A DNA stretch of 64,000 bases from Gadus chalcogrammus (lineage: Eukaryota; Chordata; Actinopteri; Gadiformes; Gadidae): NCBI RefSeq assembly GCF_026213295.1, contig NC_079420.1:9521182-9585181 (forward strand), read 5' to 3'. The translations under genes and the position numbers were made by a program. The stretch's first letter is position 1. Each line of letters begins with the position of its first letter. A model generated the notes under the pieces. That model was not told the DNA's origin and searched no databases. It saw nothing but the letters and a program-made list of their open reading frames with translations. Positions 43,891 through 54,490 of the stretch are shown here, in pieces.

Positions 43891-44645
43891 AGTAAATACT
43901 GGTCATTTTAATCTATACAATTATTGTTTTTTTATCTACCTAGTGAGCTGAAATCAAAATATTCTTGTCTGTGCTTTGGAGCATATTGTGTTTGCATTGT
44001 AAAATAAACAATATTATATTCAACCGTTATTGATCTGGAAATGTTAAAAGGCAGAGGTCTCCCGTTGTTTAAAAAAAACACTCCCCTTGGAACAAGAATA
44101 AACCAATCAGAATCTAGCATTTAACAATGTCGTGGTATAACAGCATATGGTTTGCAGTATCATCCTCACATGACGTGTACGTTTGCATCTGTACATTCTG
44201 GTCATGCGGTAAACAAAGGAGTATGTTGGGAGACAAGTGATTAGAGGAAACTGCTGAGGCCAACACCGCCTAAGAGCAGCATGCCAGAATCGACTGCATG
44301 TTATCCCTTTTATTTAAGGAATACTTTCACCCAACACGGTTTTTGCAATTGCAGTCGGGTCAATAAACGTTCACATCTTGTAAAAAGAAAGTTCATTGCT
44401 CTGTTTGCCAAACTGATGTGTAATCTCATACATGGGCTTTCATACTCTTTATAGATGCTAATGTAGCGTGTAGTTGCTACGTTCGAATTGGTTTCCTCCG
44501 GCAGGTCAATTATGCTTCAGGTTTCGGTCACCACGGCAACCGGTCTAAACAACCTGATCAAGGGTCCATTTTGTTCCTGTCATGGCTGCTCTATGTTCTA
44601 TGGCATTTGACAGCACACGTCTCAGGCCATGGCCCTCTTCTCAGC
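43891..44645. other. Unique sequence, no gene seen
   Basis: Unique DNA. A 62-codon minus frame at 43932-44120 has no domain. Confidence 0.5.
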
Positions 44646-44976
44646 TAAGGCTTTGCACTTAATCACATTTTAGTCGTAATTTCGATTTCTGGGTCAAATG
44701 ATCTCCAAACTAATATTGAGTTTTAACGATTTAAAAATATATAAAATTGCTTGATACATATTTTTACATTATTTTACATTTGAACATTTTCTATTTGAAA
44801 ATGTTCTATTTTTTTAAGGGGAATTTTGAAACATCTGTTACAAATATTTTTTTTTGAAAAATGCTGAATAACTGCATCATGTTTTCAAACTCAAAAATAA
44901 TCGTTTGAATAATCATGTTTTCAAGATTGACCAAATTAATCAGGATTATGATATTTGACATAATCGAGCAGCCCTC
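44646..44976. mobile_element. hAT-like MITE, decayed
   Basis: 331 bp of AT-rich DNA with inverted ends. The left end reads TAAGGCTTTGCAC and the right end, inverted, reads GAGGGCTGCTC, as in the AGGGCTGC-ATTAATCG family of fish hAT MITEs. Flanks carry TTCTCAGC (44638-44645) and GTCTCAGC (44977-44984), an 8-bp duplication with one mismatch. The interior has ATTAATCAGGATTATG and CATAATCGAG near the right end and a small TATTTGAAAATGTTC palindrome-like doublet. No ORF. Confidence 0.65.
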
Positions 44977-45342
44977 GTCTCAGCGCCACACCATGGCAAC
45001 ACATTGGGCCTCCGCGTTCTGCTTCGTCTCAATCTACTAATCACTTTCGACGATAATTTTTTTTGCGGAGAAGAAGATCAACAGATCATCTCGTGATAAA
45101 ATAGACGGAAGCATGCGTCCCAGTGCTTAGCGGAGGACTGGTATATCACCGTGTTTATTTGACACCCCACTTCCTGTAAACCCTTCGGGGTGGAAAGGAA
45201 GGCAGTCAGCCATAAAACACGCCATACTCCCTGCACCCAAGTATTTATGGGCATAACAAAATAACAGCCATTAAATCACATCTCAAGTGGGACGGGCGAC
45301 TAGTGGGATTTGGCGTCCCATCAGTCTTTTCACTATTAGTGC
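44977..45342. other. Unique sequence, no gene seen
   Basis: Short unique spacer between a MITE and a minisatellite. Confidence 0.5.
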
Positions 45343-45725
45343 TGTACGCTTAGCATTATGCTATACAATTAGCATTGTGCTATACACTTAGTATTATGCT
45401 ATTCAATTAGCATTATGCTATACACTAAGCATTACGCTATGCAATGAGCATTATGCTATATCCTTAACATCATGCTGTACACTAGCATTATTCTTTACAC
45501 TTAGTATTATGCTATACAATTAGCATCACGCTGTTCACCTAGCATTATGCTAAAAACGTACCATTATGCTACTGCCTGATCCTTATGCTAAACATTGAGC
45601 ATTATGCTATCCACTTAGCCTGATGCTATCCACTTAGCATTATGCCATACACTTAGCAATATGCCATACACTCAGCATTATGCTATATACTTAGCCTTAT
45701 GCGATACATTAATCCTTCTGCTATA
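45343..45725. repeat. Minisatellite, about 19-bp unit, about 20 copies, palindromic core
   Basis: Array of TTAGCATTATGCTATACAC-type units. Each unit contains AGCAT-T-ATGCT, an 11-bp palindrome, so the array is a ladder of short inverted repeats. Many copies read ATTAGCAT, close to POU-octamer sites. Copies diverge by 1-5 bases. Confidence 0.9.
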
Positions 45726-46130
45726 GCACTATTCTATGAACCTATAATAAACGCAACAGATTCATAAACAATCTTTGAGAAGAATGTCTTCAAAGGGAAT
45801 AATTAATATCTAGAGCAGAATAATAAGTAATTAAACCGGACATCGTCAGGGCCTCTCCTGCCGTGTAAAGACGGCGATCTCTCCTTCCCACACATGTGAA
45901 CCCGATTACTCCACTGTGAGTTACAGTGCAAGTAAATGATGGCACCATATAGTCGGATAATTGGCTCGTAGGCGTGTGTCATAAACGGCCAATGGCTAGT
46001 TTTCACAAAGGTTAAATATGTGTCACGTTTGTTGGCGCCGGGACAAATCATTCTTTTTGAAACGTCCGTCAGACTGCAGGCTTATTCGGTCCGGATCGCC
46101 TCCCCCCAGCGTCCACCCAGCGTCCCCCAA
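45726..46130. other. Unique sequence, no gene seen
   Basis: Unique DNA. No exon or RNA recognised. Confidence 0.5.
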
Positions 46131-46161
46131 CCCCCCCCACCCCCCCCCTCTCTCTCTCTCT
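46131..46161. repeat. C run joined to (TC)n
   Basis: CCCCCCCCACCCCCCCCC followed by TCTCTCTCTCTC. Confidence 0.9.
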
Positions 46162-46620
46162 ATTCTCCGACCAAGCTGGCCTTTATTTAAAACGAGAGGG
46201 ATAATGTGGTGCCGAGGCTGAGCCGTGGCGGGCTGCTGCCCACGGGTGTATGGAGGGCACCGCGAGATCGCTCATGTTATATTTGTTTTCTGTGTCTGGA
46301 GGCCCTGGCTATCAATCAGAACCAGAGAAAGGGGACAAAATAATAATAACGCCGTAGTAATATAAAATAAAAAGGAGCGGAAAAATACGGGGGAGGAAGA
46401 AAATAGCCCGGGTGAAAATGGCTGTCGCGGGGAGATGACAGGTGAGTGAACACTTAACAGAGCACAGAACGGCCGGAAAGGAGGGAGCGGGCGCGGGGGA
46501 CAGAGAGCGGCCGGGGAGAGAGTTCAGCCCAGGGCTCAGCCAGAGTCAGTAATCATCTGTGAGAATGCATTTAGAGGATCATTCACGGTGCACTAGTCAA
46601 CTACCCCCGCCAACAGCTCG
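46162..46620. promoter_or_regulatory. Candidate regulatory or conserved noncoding region
   Basis: Repeat-free, purine-rich with CpGs, containing GGCTATCAATCAGAACC, GCCTTTATTTAAAAC, GAGATGACAGGTGAGTG and GTCAGTAATCATCTGTG. These resemble PBX/MEIS-type (TGATTGACAG-like) and other developmental-factor sites. CAGGTGAGTG also resembles a splice donor, but no upstream coding frame supports an exon. Confidence 0.25.
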
Positions 46621-46640
46621 TCTCTGTTGCTGAAAGTGGG

Positions 46641-46641
<1 letters not shown>

Positions 46642-46727
<86 letters not shown>
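46642..46727. repeat. (GT)n microsatellite, 86 bp
   Basis: Pure GT array that continues as degenerate repeats. Confidence 0.97.
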
Positions 46728-46729
<2 letters not shown>

Positions 46730-46960
46730 GGTGTGTGTTTGTGTTTGTGTAGGTGTGTTTGTGCGTGTTTTGTGTAGATGTGTTCATGTGTAGGTGTGTT
46801 TGTGTGTAGGTGTGTACGTGTCGTGTGTGTGTTTGTGTGTGTGTGTTTGGGTGTGTTTGGGTGTAGGTGTGTGTAGGAGTGTTTGTGTGTGTTTTGTGTA
46901 GGTGTGTTCATAGGTAGGTGTGTTTGTGTGTAAGTGTGTATGTGTCGTCTGTGTTTGTGA
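46728..46960. repeat. GT-rich minisatellite-like tail
   Basis: Degenerate GTGTTTGTGTAGGTGTGTT units for about 230 bp. A longer higher-order unit (TTTTGTGTAGRTGTGTTCAT) appears at about 46768 and 46892, a period of roughly 124 bp. His/Thr-rich minus frames are artefacts. Confidence 0.85.
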
Positions 46961-47329
46961 AGGGTATTGAATGGGACAGTTTAAACCCAAACGTCTTTGT
47001 GCTATACCTTGGGAGTCATCTAGTCCCCTTCAAAGTCCCCTTCAAAACTGACTAATTGAACAACGAATGCAATATACTGGGAGGGGCGGGCAGTTCTTGC
47101 CAGGGTGTCTTCACACAAAACGTAGGACTTAGCAGAACACACAACCTCCCAATTAGACCTAGTTAAGACAAAAGGGCCCCATTCTGAACATCATTACCAC
47201 AGCCCTTACACCGCATCAAACATGTTCTGCAAAATTGCGACATTGTGTACAACGCAGGGGAAGACATTAAATTGCAACGGTTAGGAAATTGTGGAGCGGA
47301 AGCGTTGTTGAACCCTATTGCGTTTTCTC
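46961..47329. other. Unique sequence
   Basis: Includes a CAAAGTCCCCTTCAAA-type 15-bp doublet at about 47023-47046. No gene seen. Confidence 0.45.
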
Positions 47330-47650
47330 CACTATTTCATCCGTCCAAAGCGTCATTTAGATAATTAGAGCAGCTCTCGGTGATTGTGCGGAGCTTACCA
47401 TTAAAGTCTTCCCTGGAGGGGGAATCTTAAAGTACGTGTGTTTTCCAGATGATCATTGCCTATAAATATCAAAGCCTCTTGACCTCATCATTTCCGGTGG
47501 GGTAAAGTTAATGCAGCTTAATTAAAATCCTCTTAGGATCATAACAGGCGACCTCTGGAATAGACCAACTGGATTATTGCCGCTAAACTCCCCTCATCTT
47601 CACTGGTTAATTGTGTTTGCAAACTAAGTTCATGTTGAACCATTGCCTTT
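47330..47650. promoter_or_regulatory. Candidate conserved enhancer-like region
   Basis: Repeat-free stretch rich in developmental-factor-type cores: CATTTAGATAATTAGAGC, ACCATTAAAG, CAGATGATCATTGCC, AGTTAATGCAGCTTAATTAA, CTGGATTATTGCCGC. No open frame of note. The CNE interpretation is inference from texture. Confidence 0.3.
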
Positions 47651-48400
47651 GTACAAATTGGCCCACTTACCCTACCCCCGAACATCTTCTTTCATTCTTA
47701 CGAACTCGTTTATAAACGCCTGGAAAAAAAAAGAGGTTAAAGTTGTTTGCTTCAACAATAAACCAATCTCGAACTACACCCCATTTTTATTCTCTCCATT
47801 AGTTACCATGCCAGACTAAGGCAGATGCATTGTGGGTAATGACTTTAAAAACTGTTTTCCCTTTCCCGATCAAGCTACACTGCACATTTACTTTAGAGGA
47901 AACAATTGTCTATTAAAACCCACCAGGTTCCCCATCAGGTGGTTGGTATTTCCTACCAAAATGATCTTTATCTTTTCTTTGTCACTCCGTGTGACGCATG
48001 AGAAAGGTGATCGGGCCTCTGCCAAAGCAGATTAATCCATCCCCCTTTGTTTTGCTTTGTTTTGCACTCTTTGCATACTCATTTTATCTTGGTTCCTCCT
48101 CCTGTGTGCTCTCTCAACCAGGGATCACAGCGTGACTTGGATGCAATCATTAGCGTGCTTCTTTCATTCTGTGACCGAGGAAAAGGTGATGGTGGCCCCT
48201 GAACAAAGAATCACAGCTGGCTCGGGAAATAATGGAATATAAATAGAATAGGGCCGACATGCTTGTTCCTTCCCAACATCGTCAAATGCTATGTATACAT
48301 GTCCTTCTGATAAGCCACCTTACAAATAGATCTGATGCAATGTTTTATACTCCTGTTTGTGTGTGTCATACCAGCTGGGGAGATCAAGTGTGTAAGTACA
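47651..48400. other. Unique sequence, no gene seen
   Basis: Unique DNA with short open frames only. Confidence 0.5.
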
Positions 48401-48507
48401 GATCTATTCTCGATCTATCCACACAGGCTTTTATCAGGCTTTTGTACACCCTCAGTGTTGATAGTAAGACAGGATAAAAGTCTGTGTTGATAGATCGAGA
48501 ATAGATC
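48401..48507. repeat. Long near-perfect inverted repeat (35-bp arms, 37-base loop)
   Basis: Left arm 48401-48435 and right arm 48473-48507 are reverse complements at about 33 of 35 positions. Both outer ends carry GATCTATTCTCGATCTATC (right arm read in reverse). The loop contains a second CAGTGTTGATAG that partly repeats right-arm sequence. The right arm runs within a few bases into a long AT microsatellite. No transposon ends or target duplication are evident. It would fold as a stable hairpin if transcribed. Confidence 0.85.
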
Positions 48508-48508
48508 A

Positions 48509-48565
48509 GTATATATATATCCATACATATATATATATATATACATATATGCACACACACACACG

Positions 48566-48636
<71 letters not shown>

Positions 48637-48662
48637 TATATATATGCAGTTTGTATATATGT
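48509..48662. repeat. (AT)n compound microsatellite
   Basis: ATATAT with CATACATATATATATATACA and CACACACACACGCACAC interruptions. The core AT array spans 48570-48631. Confidence 0.95.
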
Positions 48663-48744
48663 ATTTATATGGTGGAGGACGGGAAGGACGGAACACGTTT
48701 CAGATCACTCGCGTTATGATTTGGTTCAATTGTTAAAAATATTA

Positions 48745-48887
48745 AAATGTATCATATATTTGTCCTTCAGTGGAACGTCTTGCAATACCTTGAGTGCATA
48801 CATTGAGAGCATGGGGGTCCCAGTGCAAATAATTTCAAGCCCTTACCAGGGCGGTGTTAGTGCCATGCTCTACCAGGTGAGCTACAC
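48745..48887 (-). mobile_element. tRNA-derived SINE, minus strand
   Basis: Read on the minus strand it begins GTAGCTCACCTGGTAGAGCA, a clear tRNA-like box A (TAGCTCACCTGG), followed by TGGCACTAACACC. A degraded box B region (GGGCTTGAAAT) and CACTGGGACCCCCATGCTC come next. The 3' part (AATGTATGCACTCAAGGTATT, shown only in part: ATGTATGCACTCAAGG) matches the L2-type tail region of fish SINEs, though the final stem-loop is not preserved. A functional tRNA is excluded because the cloverleaf 3' half is missing. Confidence 0.65.
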
Positions 48888-50769
48888 AATAACCAAGTAA
48901 CACAAATCTATTGATGGATAATAAAGTAACATGACTACGATCAATATCACGATGATCATCACCCTAACATGACCACTAATCTTGAGAGACAGTCCGTCTG
49001 GAATCTTGGGTTCCAGATGGGCAAGGATGACATGACCCTCCTCTACTTTCATCGCCATCTTGTCGGTGACAAACTGAACGACATTATCAACCGTCATCCT
49101 TGTTTGATGTCAGCAAAGCGACAGAAACTACGTTAACCATTATGGCTTCATTTGCTAGGGCATGTCTACCTTAGATTGGATGAACATGCATGAAAATAAA
49201 ATTGAGAGGCAAAAACTGATCAATCTAACAACACACACAGGACAATGCTAAAATAGAGGTAGTCCCCCTTGTGTGGGTCACTGCTAGTACTTAAACCCAG
49301 CTGCCACCTAGCAAGCCAATCTTCAGAGACAATCATCAAATTCACTAAAACGAACTGAAACACAAAAACCATGGCACACAAAGAGTTATGAACGGGAGAG
49401 GGACATTAACCCAAACAATTGATAAATATAAGGGTCACAGCACTGCAGGTGAAATGTAGCTCCCCCCACTGTGAGGGACATCTTCTTTCTCCGGTGACGC
49501 TTGTACAAAGTGACGAGAACCATAGTACAGCCTACATGGCAAACCCTTCTACTGTTCCTGGACAAACGGTCCCCAATGGAGAAAGATTTAAAGGAGAACA
49601 AGGTTGAATAAAAAACCCATTTTATTTTACAAGGAGAAACTGCTTTATACTACCTCCACTCGATTTACTTGAAAAATCGTTTATAAGCTGGACCGTTTAC
49701 ACCACTGGTCCAGGATTTGTGTTCCCTATCGGTCCGACTTAATGACATTAATTGATCTTACTCCTCTGCAAATGTTACGTGGCGACGGAGTTTATGTTGT
49801 GTGCATATGAAGCAGTCTTGCTCTTATTGTGTGTCGGTTGGTTCCCCTTTAAGAAGCCTAATTAACATGCTGCGGCCCCCACTTTTGAAGCCTGTAGTCT
49901 GTTCCAGTACAGAGACTCTGCCCCCATCCCCTCTTCAACTCTTAGATCCTTCATAACTCTCAACAAGGGCTGTCTCATCACGGAACCAGACAGAGACACG
50001 CCGCGAGCACTATCGAGTGCTAAGGTGATCATCCAGCTCATAAGAAGCAACCGTTTTAACTATCTTTTCCGAGAACTGTGAGACTGGCATCGAGCTGTGG
50101 TTATTAACTATGGATGTGTAGCAGATTAGTCTTTTCTTTTCTTAGCATTCTAACTTCCATTTTTTTAAGAGGAGAAGTGAATAGCCCAAACCATTTCAGC
50201 ATGTATTCCCATGTATCCTTGTGGCTTCTCGTTGTCCATTCATCCTTTCTGGCTCTGTCTATACTAGAGAATAGGTGTCAATGGCTTTGTGTGCATGTAT
50301 TGTATTTGAGGAAGTTGTCCACAAGGTTGGACTGAAGAAGTGAAGTGCAAGTCCTTCCATCAGGGTGCCATTGAAATTGTGATTCCTACACTTGCACATT
50401 TGCTGAGGACTGCAGCGAAAAATAACGCATACATAATAAGAAGACAGAGTGACCACATGCAGAGGTCACTCTTATTTTTTTGAAGAACCAAAGTCTAGTG
50501 CATAACCCTGGCGATCTGAGGGGAGCAGGGAACATGTCGGGCAATCCAAGCAGAATGCTTTGCTCAGAGCCCCGATGGACCAACCACATGCAAGACCACA
50601 ACAACAACATGCTTACGGGATGGGATATTAGCATACACACACTTTCTGTAGAATGTGTACATGAGTGGATGCGTGGATGTGTACGTGAAAAAACGACACA
50701 CACGACACATACACACACATACAGATACAAAGATATTGCACAATGCATAAATACATACAGAACTGCCTC
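48888..50769. other. Unique sequence, no gene seen
   Basis: About 1.9 kb of unique DNA with an ACACACGACACATACACACAC-like patch near 50696-50724. The 196-codon frame at 50480-51070 spans this low-complexity patch, has no domain and is not called. Confidence 0.45.
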
Positions 50770-51075
50770 AACCTTTAGCAGGAGACCTTTAGTCCCCGAT
50801 CATTCCCCGGCTCCTAGTCCTGGCATGAGCTCCGTGGTGAGGCCCGGCGTCCATCTATATGGGGACATTAACCCTATGGCCGCCGCCTGCCGTCTTTCAA
50901 ATAGAAAAGCCTCCTCAATGTACATCAGAGATGAGTGCGAAGCTGCAGAGAGGGGCCTACACACCCTACCATATATTTCACAGGTAGTCATGGCATTTAA
51001 ATGTCACACAGAATTAGATAGTTGCATTTCGGCTTCTCCCACCAGTCTCCCTCCGTACGGCGAGCCCTAATATAT
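50770..51075. promoter_or_regulatory. Candidate conserved noncoding region upstream of CpG-rich block
   Basis: Repeat-free stretch with CATATATTTCACAGGTAG, GGCATTTAAATGTCACAC and GAATTAGATAGTTGC, directly preceding a CpG-rich block. It could be promoter-proximal regulatory DNA. No transcription signal such as a TATA box at a set distance is clear. Confidence 0.25.
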
Positions 51076-51079
51076 TCTC

Positions 51080-51560
51080 TGTCGAACAAGAGCGCTGCCG
51101 ACCGACCACTGGGGAGAGAGATAGGGAGAGAGCGGGAAAGATGGGTAGCGAGCGGGAGAGAGAGGGCCGAGCCCCAGCCATACCTTTCCCTTTCTGTTGC
51201 CTCGCTACATCTCTCTGCCGGCAGAGGATTTGGAGAGCGCTAGCTCACGCCGCGCCAAGCCCCAGCTATCTGGCAGCGCATCACACATATGGGCTGGGCT
51301 GCGGCTGCCGGGGCCCACGGGCAGCTGGGCGTGATGATGCGCAGGATGCTTCCGATCAACAGGAGGTACCGCGGCCCACGGGCTCCACGGGAACAGGACA
51401 CACCTCACGGCTCTCCGCCGAGCGGGGAGAGCGAGGGGTGCGGAGGGATAAAGAGCAGGGGGGAAGAGAGAGCGACGTCGAGGTCGGACGGAGCCCGGGG
51501 CGTAGCGCGCAGATGGGGAGACAGCGCAGACTTTTGGGATTTGTTTCATTAGACGCCGGA
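51080..51560. promoter_or_regulatory. CpG-island-like block
   Basis: GC-rich block. In 51235-51530 I count roughly 30 CpG dinucleotides (for example GCGACGTCGAGGTCGGACGG), far above the surroundings. Open frames of 165 and 87 codons (+) and 114 codons (-) overlap in different frames with no domain, as expected in a CpG island. It could hold the promoter and 5' noncoding exon of an unseen gene or lncRNA. A possible splice donor (AGGAG|GTACCG at about 51361-51371) exists but is unsupported. Confidence 0.35.
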
Positions 51561-52845
51561 TTGTGCTTTTTTTGGTTTTGTTGTCACCGCCTAGATTTCA
51601 AATATTTGCCGAGCTTGAAATGTTTGGAATATTTCTGAGTAATACATATTTTATAAATGAGGGCCGTGAGTGCTCGAGGGGGTTATCCGGGTTTTGGCGG
51701 AGGAGTCAGGAAAGGAACGGGTAATGTAAGAAATGTTTTTGAGGTTGTGGGCCTAATGAGCTCGACAGACATTGCATAGAGGTCCGCCTCATTTGATGCT
51801 GATTGTGCTCCTTCTCTTGTTTTGATGCGTCACGGTTTGCCCCACACTATGTCCCCCCCTCATCAGCATGCAGAAAAGTGACGGGTATGCCAAATAAATA
51901 CGTATCCATCCAGCGTTGTGTCTCATCGGGGAGGAAGAGGAGTAAGTACCGAAGTAAAATGCATATTTGCGTTGTTCTGTTTGGTCCACAATGGCTCTCT
52001 GTTCTCGGCTTAATCTTAGATAGTCCTTATAAGCTTCAACTCAAGGGAAGAGGGCTTATCATTTTTAAATTGCAGCATACATCAAGTATTCTATCCATGG
52101 TCCATTTCTGTTCATGTGCCATACCGACACACCGCATGGTGTGTGTTCCCCACGACCATTTAAAGCTGCACCTGTTGCCATGTCGGGGAGCAGGTTCTTA
52201 GCCGCAGTGACAAAGCAGCCAGGATGTCTCTGCAATCTGCCTCTGCAAATCCTCAGTCATTGGAGAGCCAGGCTGGTGATTGCAGTCGCACTCATGCAGA
52301 AATGCTGGATGCGATAGGCATCTGTTGAGCGTGGAGCATTTGAAATACTTCCTTGGAAAATGTATGTGTCACTAGCTTTTGGTGTCGTGTCATTGCACCA
52401 TCCCTTATAATATTATCCTCCAACTTTGCAACATAAACCTCAGGTTAATGAAGGTTTTAAATGTATATAAGTTTATATAGGTTTAAATGTAGGTTTTAAA
52501 CTTGAGGGATTTACAGCATCCCAAGGCGGACATTTGATGATCGATGACCACTCAAAGCCTTGAATTCTAGAACGATACCAAAGTTTTGCCATGCTTGTGT
52601 TTGGGATAAACAGAGCTCCAAAAACGTTCATATTTGTGATGAAGGCATAGTAGATTGATTGATAGCAGCTTCCTCATACTTTACAGTTAAGTCCCCTGGT
52701 TCTCTGAGGGGATCATGGAATGCAGATGGGAAAAGTGGAATGCTAAACCTACCGTGGTAGTTAAAATCTAATTCCAAGGAGAAATATCTTTGAGCTCGTC
52801 GTGAGCGACAAGCTCTCGACAAGACTCTTTACCCCTTTTTACCCT
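51561..52845. other. Unique sequence, no gene seen
   Basis: About 1.3 kb of unique DNA with a small TTTAAATGTA/TATATAGGTTTAAATGTAG tandem at about 52450-52500. No gene recognised. Confidence 0.5.
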
Positions 52846-53030
52846 CTTATCTTAGACATCTTTGTTGTATACCGGGAATGGGTTAACCTAGAAATTGTAA
52901 GTGCTTGGGCACTTGGTTCTATGAACATCCATACAGTACCGACAGCGATTTATTGTCATGTCTCTAAAATTTCCTAATTGTGAGTCGCTTTGGTGCGTCT
53001 GGTGAATGCCCTAACAGTAAATGTAGATTT
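52846..53030 (+). mobile_element. L2-clade LINE, diverged 3' end
   Basis: Same 3' UTR family: TCTTATCTTAGACATC, GGGAATGGGTTAACC, TTCTATGAACATCC, ACAGTACCGACAGCGAT and GTGAGTCGCTTTGG. The terminal stem-loop is broken: after CGCTTTGG the GATAAAAG segment is deleted and GCGTCTGGTGAATGCCCTAA follows. This copy's tail can no longer form the GGATA hairpin. Confidence 0.78.
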
Positions 53031-53542
53031 AAATTCTTGCTCACCCTGATCATAGGTGGCTTTATAACAAACACCTTTCAGTTGACCTGATAACCTAGGA
53101 GAGGTCATATCATTGCTGAAAATACAGCACAGTTAAAAAACAGCCATGTTACGGTACTTACCACAGTAACAGGATTTATGATGTGCAAAAACATATCCCT
53201 GATATGAAATATTGGCGCCTAACCCTGAAAACGATATACCTTGACCGAAAACCACCCGAGACACTTTCCCAAAGCGGCTGCTCATGCAATCTTTAATAGA
53301 GTGCAATAGGGAGTGGATGACCATCATTCTGATAACAATTGACCACTGCGAGCTGCCATACTACTCAAGAGATGATTAATTTATGAGCTGTCTCGCCCTA
53401 GCTGAGGCCCCAGTGGTGATGGGTGCTGCTGACGAGGGGAAAGCTAACAATGTGCTTGTTACCCCACCAGCAGCAGCTGCTACACATGGTCCCGGCAATA
53501 AAGCTTGATGAAACTCGCAGACACAATCCTCAACAGTAAAGA
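53031..53542. other. Unique sequence, no gene seen
   Basis: Unique DNA, nothing recognised. Confidence 0.5.
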
Positions 53543-53578
53543 ACAGGAATCAATTCGCAACAGGAATCAATTCGCTCT
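53543..53578. repeat. 17-bp tandem duplication
   Basis: AACAGGAATCAATTCGC occurs twice in direct succession. Confidence 0.85.
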
Positions 53579-53662
53579 CGGCGAATAGAATCAACATTTG
53601 GGCCTATTTGCTCACGTTTTATTGATGCGGAGGCTCCTACCTGCGTACTGTGGAGTGGATCT

Positions 53663-53696
53663 GTGGTGGTGGTGATGGTGGTGGTGGTGGTGGTGG
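53663..53696. repeat. (TGG)n microsatellite
   Basis: About 34 bp of TGG with one GAT interruption. Confidence 0.93.
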
Positions 53697-54219
53697 CTGT
53701 GTCTGCATGTCATGGAGGCGCTGGAGATGAAATGAACCCGGACTGGGGTTAATCTCATTGAGCAGCTGCCCAGCGCTCTGAGCGCAGGAGCTAATAGCTT
53801 GCAAGATTGACCTGCATCGAGAGCCTCGAGCGATGCCGACGGATGCATTGTCCACGTGACTACAACCGAAAAAATGGGTCCCCCATCATGCTGATCACTT
53901 TGACCTCGCCTAAACTAGCCGTCTGTCACGCCGAGGTGTTCAAACATCACCGGGCCGAGTCAAGTGTCCGAGGGATCTCCCGGCCTAATGATAATACGTC
54001 TGTTAGCTGAACCTTTGGCCGCTTCTAATGGATCAGATCCTGAAGGCGGTCGGATATCGAGCGTAAACTTAGCTGATGATCGTCGGAGACCCAGCTCCTA
54101 AACCGCTCCGAGGCACCGAAGGTCTAAGGCTGAAACAATGGGTTTATAGCAATGACACGGGTTCGCCCACGCTCAGAGAATGGACTTATTCCACACCTGG
54201 AAAGATTCCAACACTATAA
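53697..54219. other. Unique sequence, no gene seen
   Basis: Unique DNA with many TCGA/CGGTCGGAT-like CpGs at 54030-54110. No gene recognised. Confidence 0.45.
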
Positions 54220-54490
54220 CCTGAAAATCCAGGTCTTAAGCCCTCTGGTGACAGACTGTTCTTCGTATCAGAGAGAGAGAGTCTGCCTGTCTCCTGTTCA
54301 TCCCTAGAAGGATGGATCCGTCTTAAGTTTGCCGTCTCAAGGTTTCTTTTTTTCCTTTCTTCTTTTCCTGGCTCATTTGAAGCGTTGGAGGGTCCTAGGG
54401 TTGAAGGTTTTTTCTCTAATGTGAGCCTGTGAAGACTCCCTTTGAGACTCAAATTGTGGTGAAGGTCCATAGGGAGGAGGTTGATTTGAC
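54220..54490 (+). mobile_element. LINE 3' UTR-type interspersed repeat
   Basis: Resembles a 3' region shared by many fish non-LTR elements: GTTCATCCCTAGAAGGATGG, then CCGTCTCAAGGTTTCTTTTT, a T/C-rich stretch, GGTTTTTTCTCTAATG and finally GTGAAGACTCCCTTTGAGAC with AAATTGTGGTG. In intact copies this precedes a TATATAAATAAAATTG-type tail, which is missing here. The 103-codon minus frame is an artefact. Confidence 0.5.

Noticed and set aside
43563..45725. CRISPR-like regular repeats
   Set aside because: The two arrays are continuous tandem repeats without unique spacers, and the sequence is animal nuclear DNA.
48745..48887. Functional tRNA gene on the minus strand
   Set aside because: Only the 5' half and a degraded B box are tRNA-like, with no acceptor stem pairing. 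It fits a SINE head.
50480..51070. 196-codon plus frame
   Set aside because: It crosses an ACACAC-type patch (THTHT residues) and has no domain or splice support. The conserved-looking DNA at its 3' end is better read as noncoding.
51141..51638. 165-codon plus frame in the CpG-rich block
   Set aside because: A competing 114-codon minus frame and an 87-codon plus frame overlap it, all Arg/Gly/Ala-rich as expected from GC-rich noncoding DNA.
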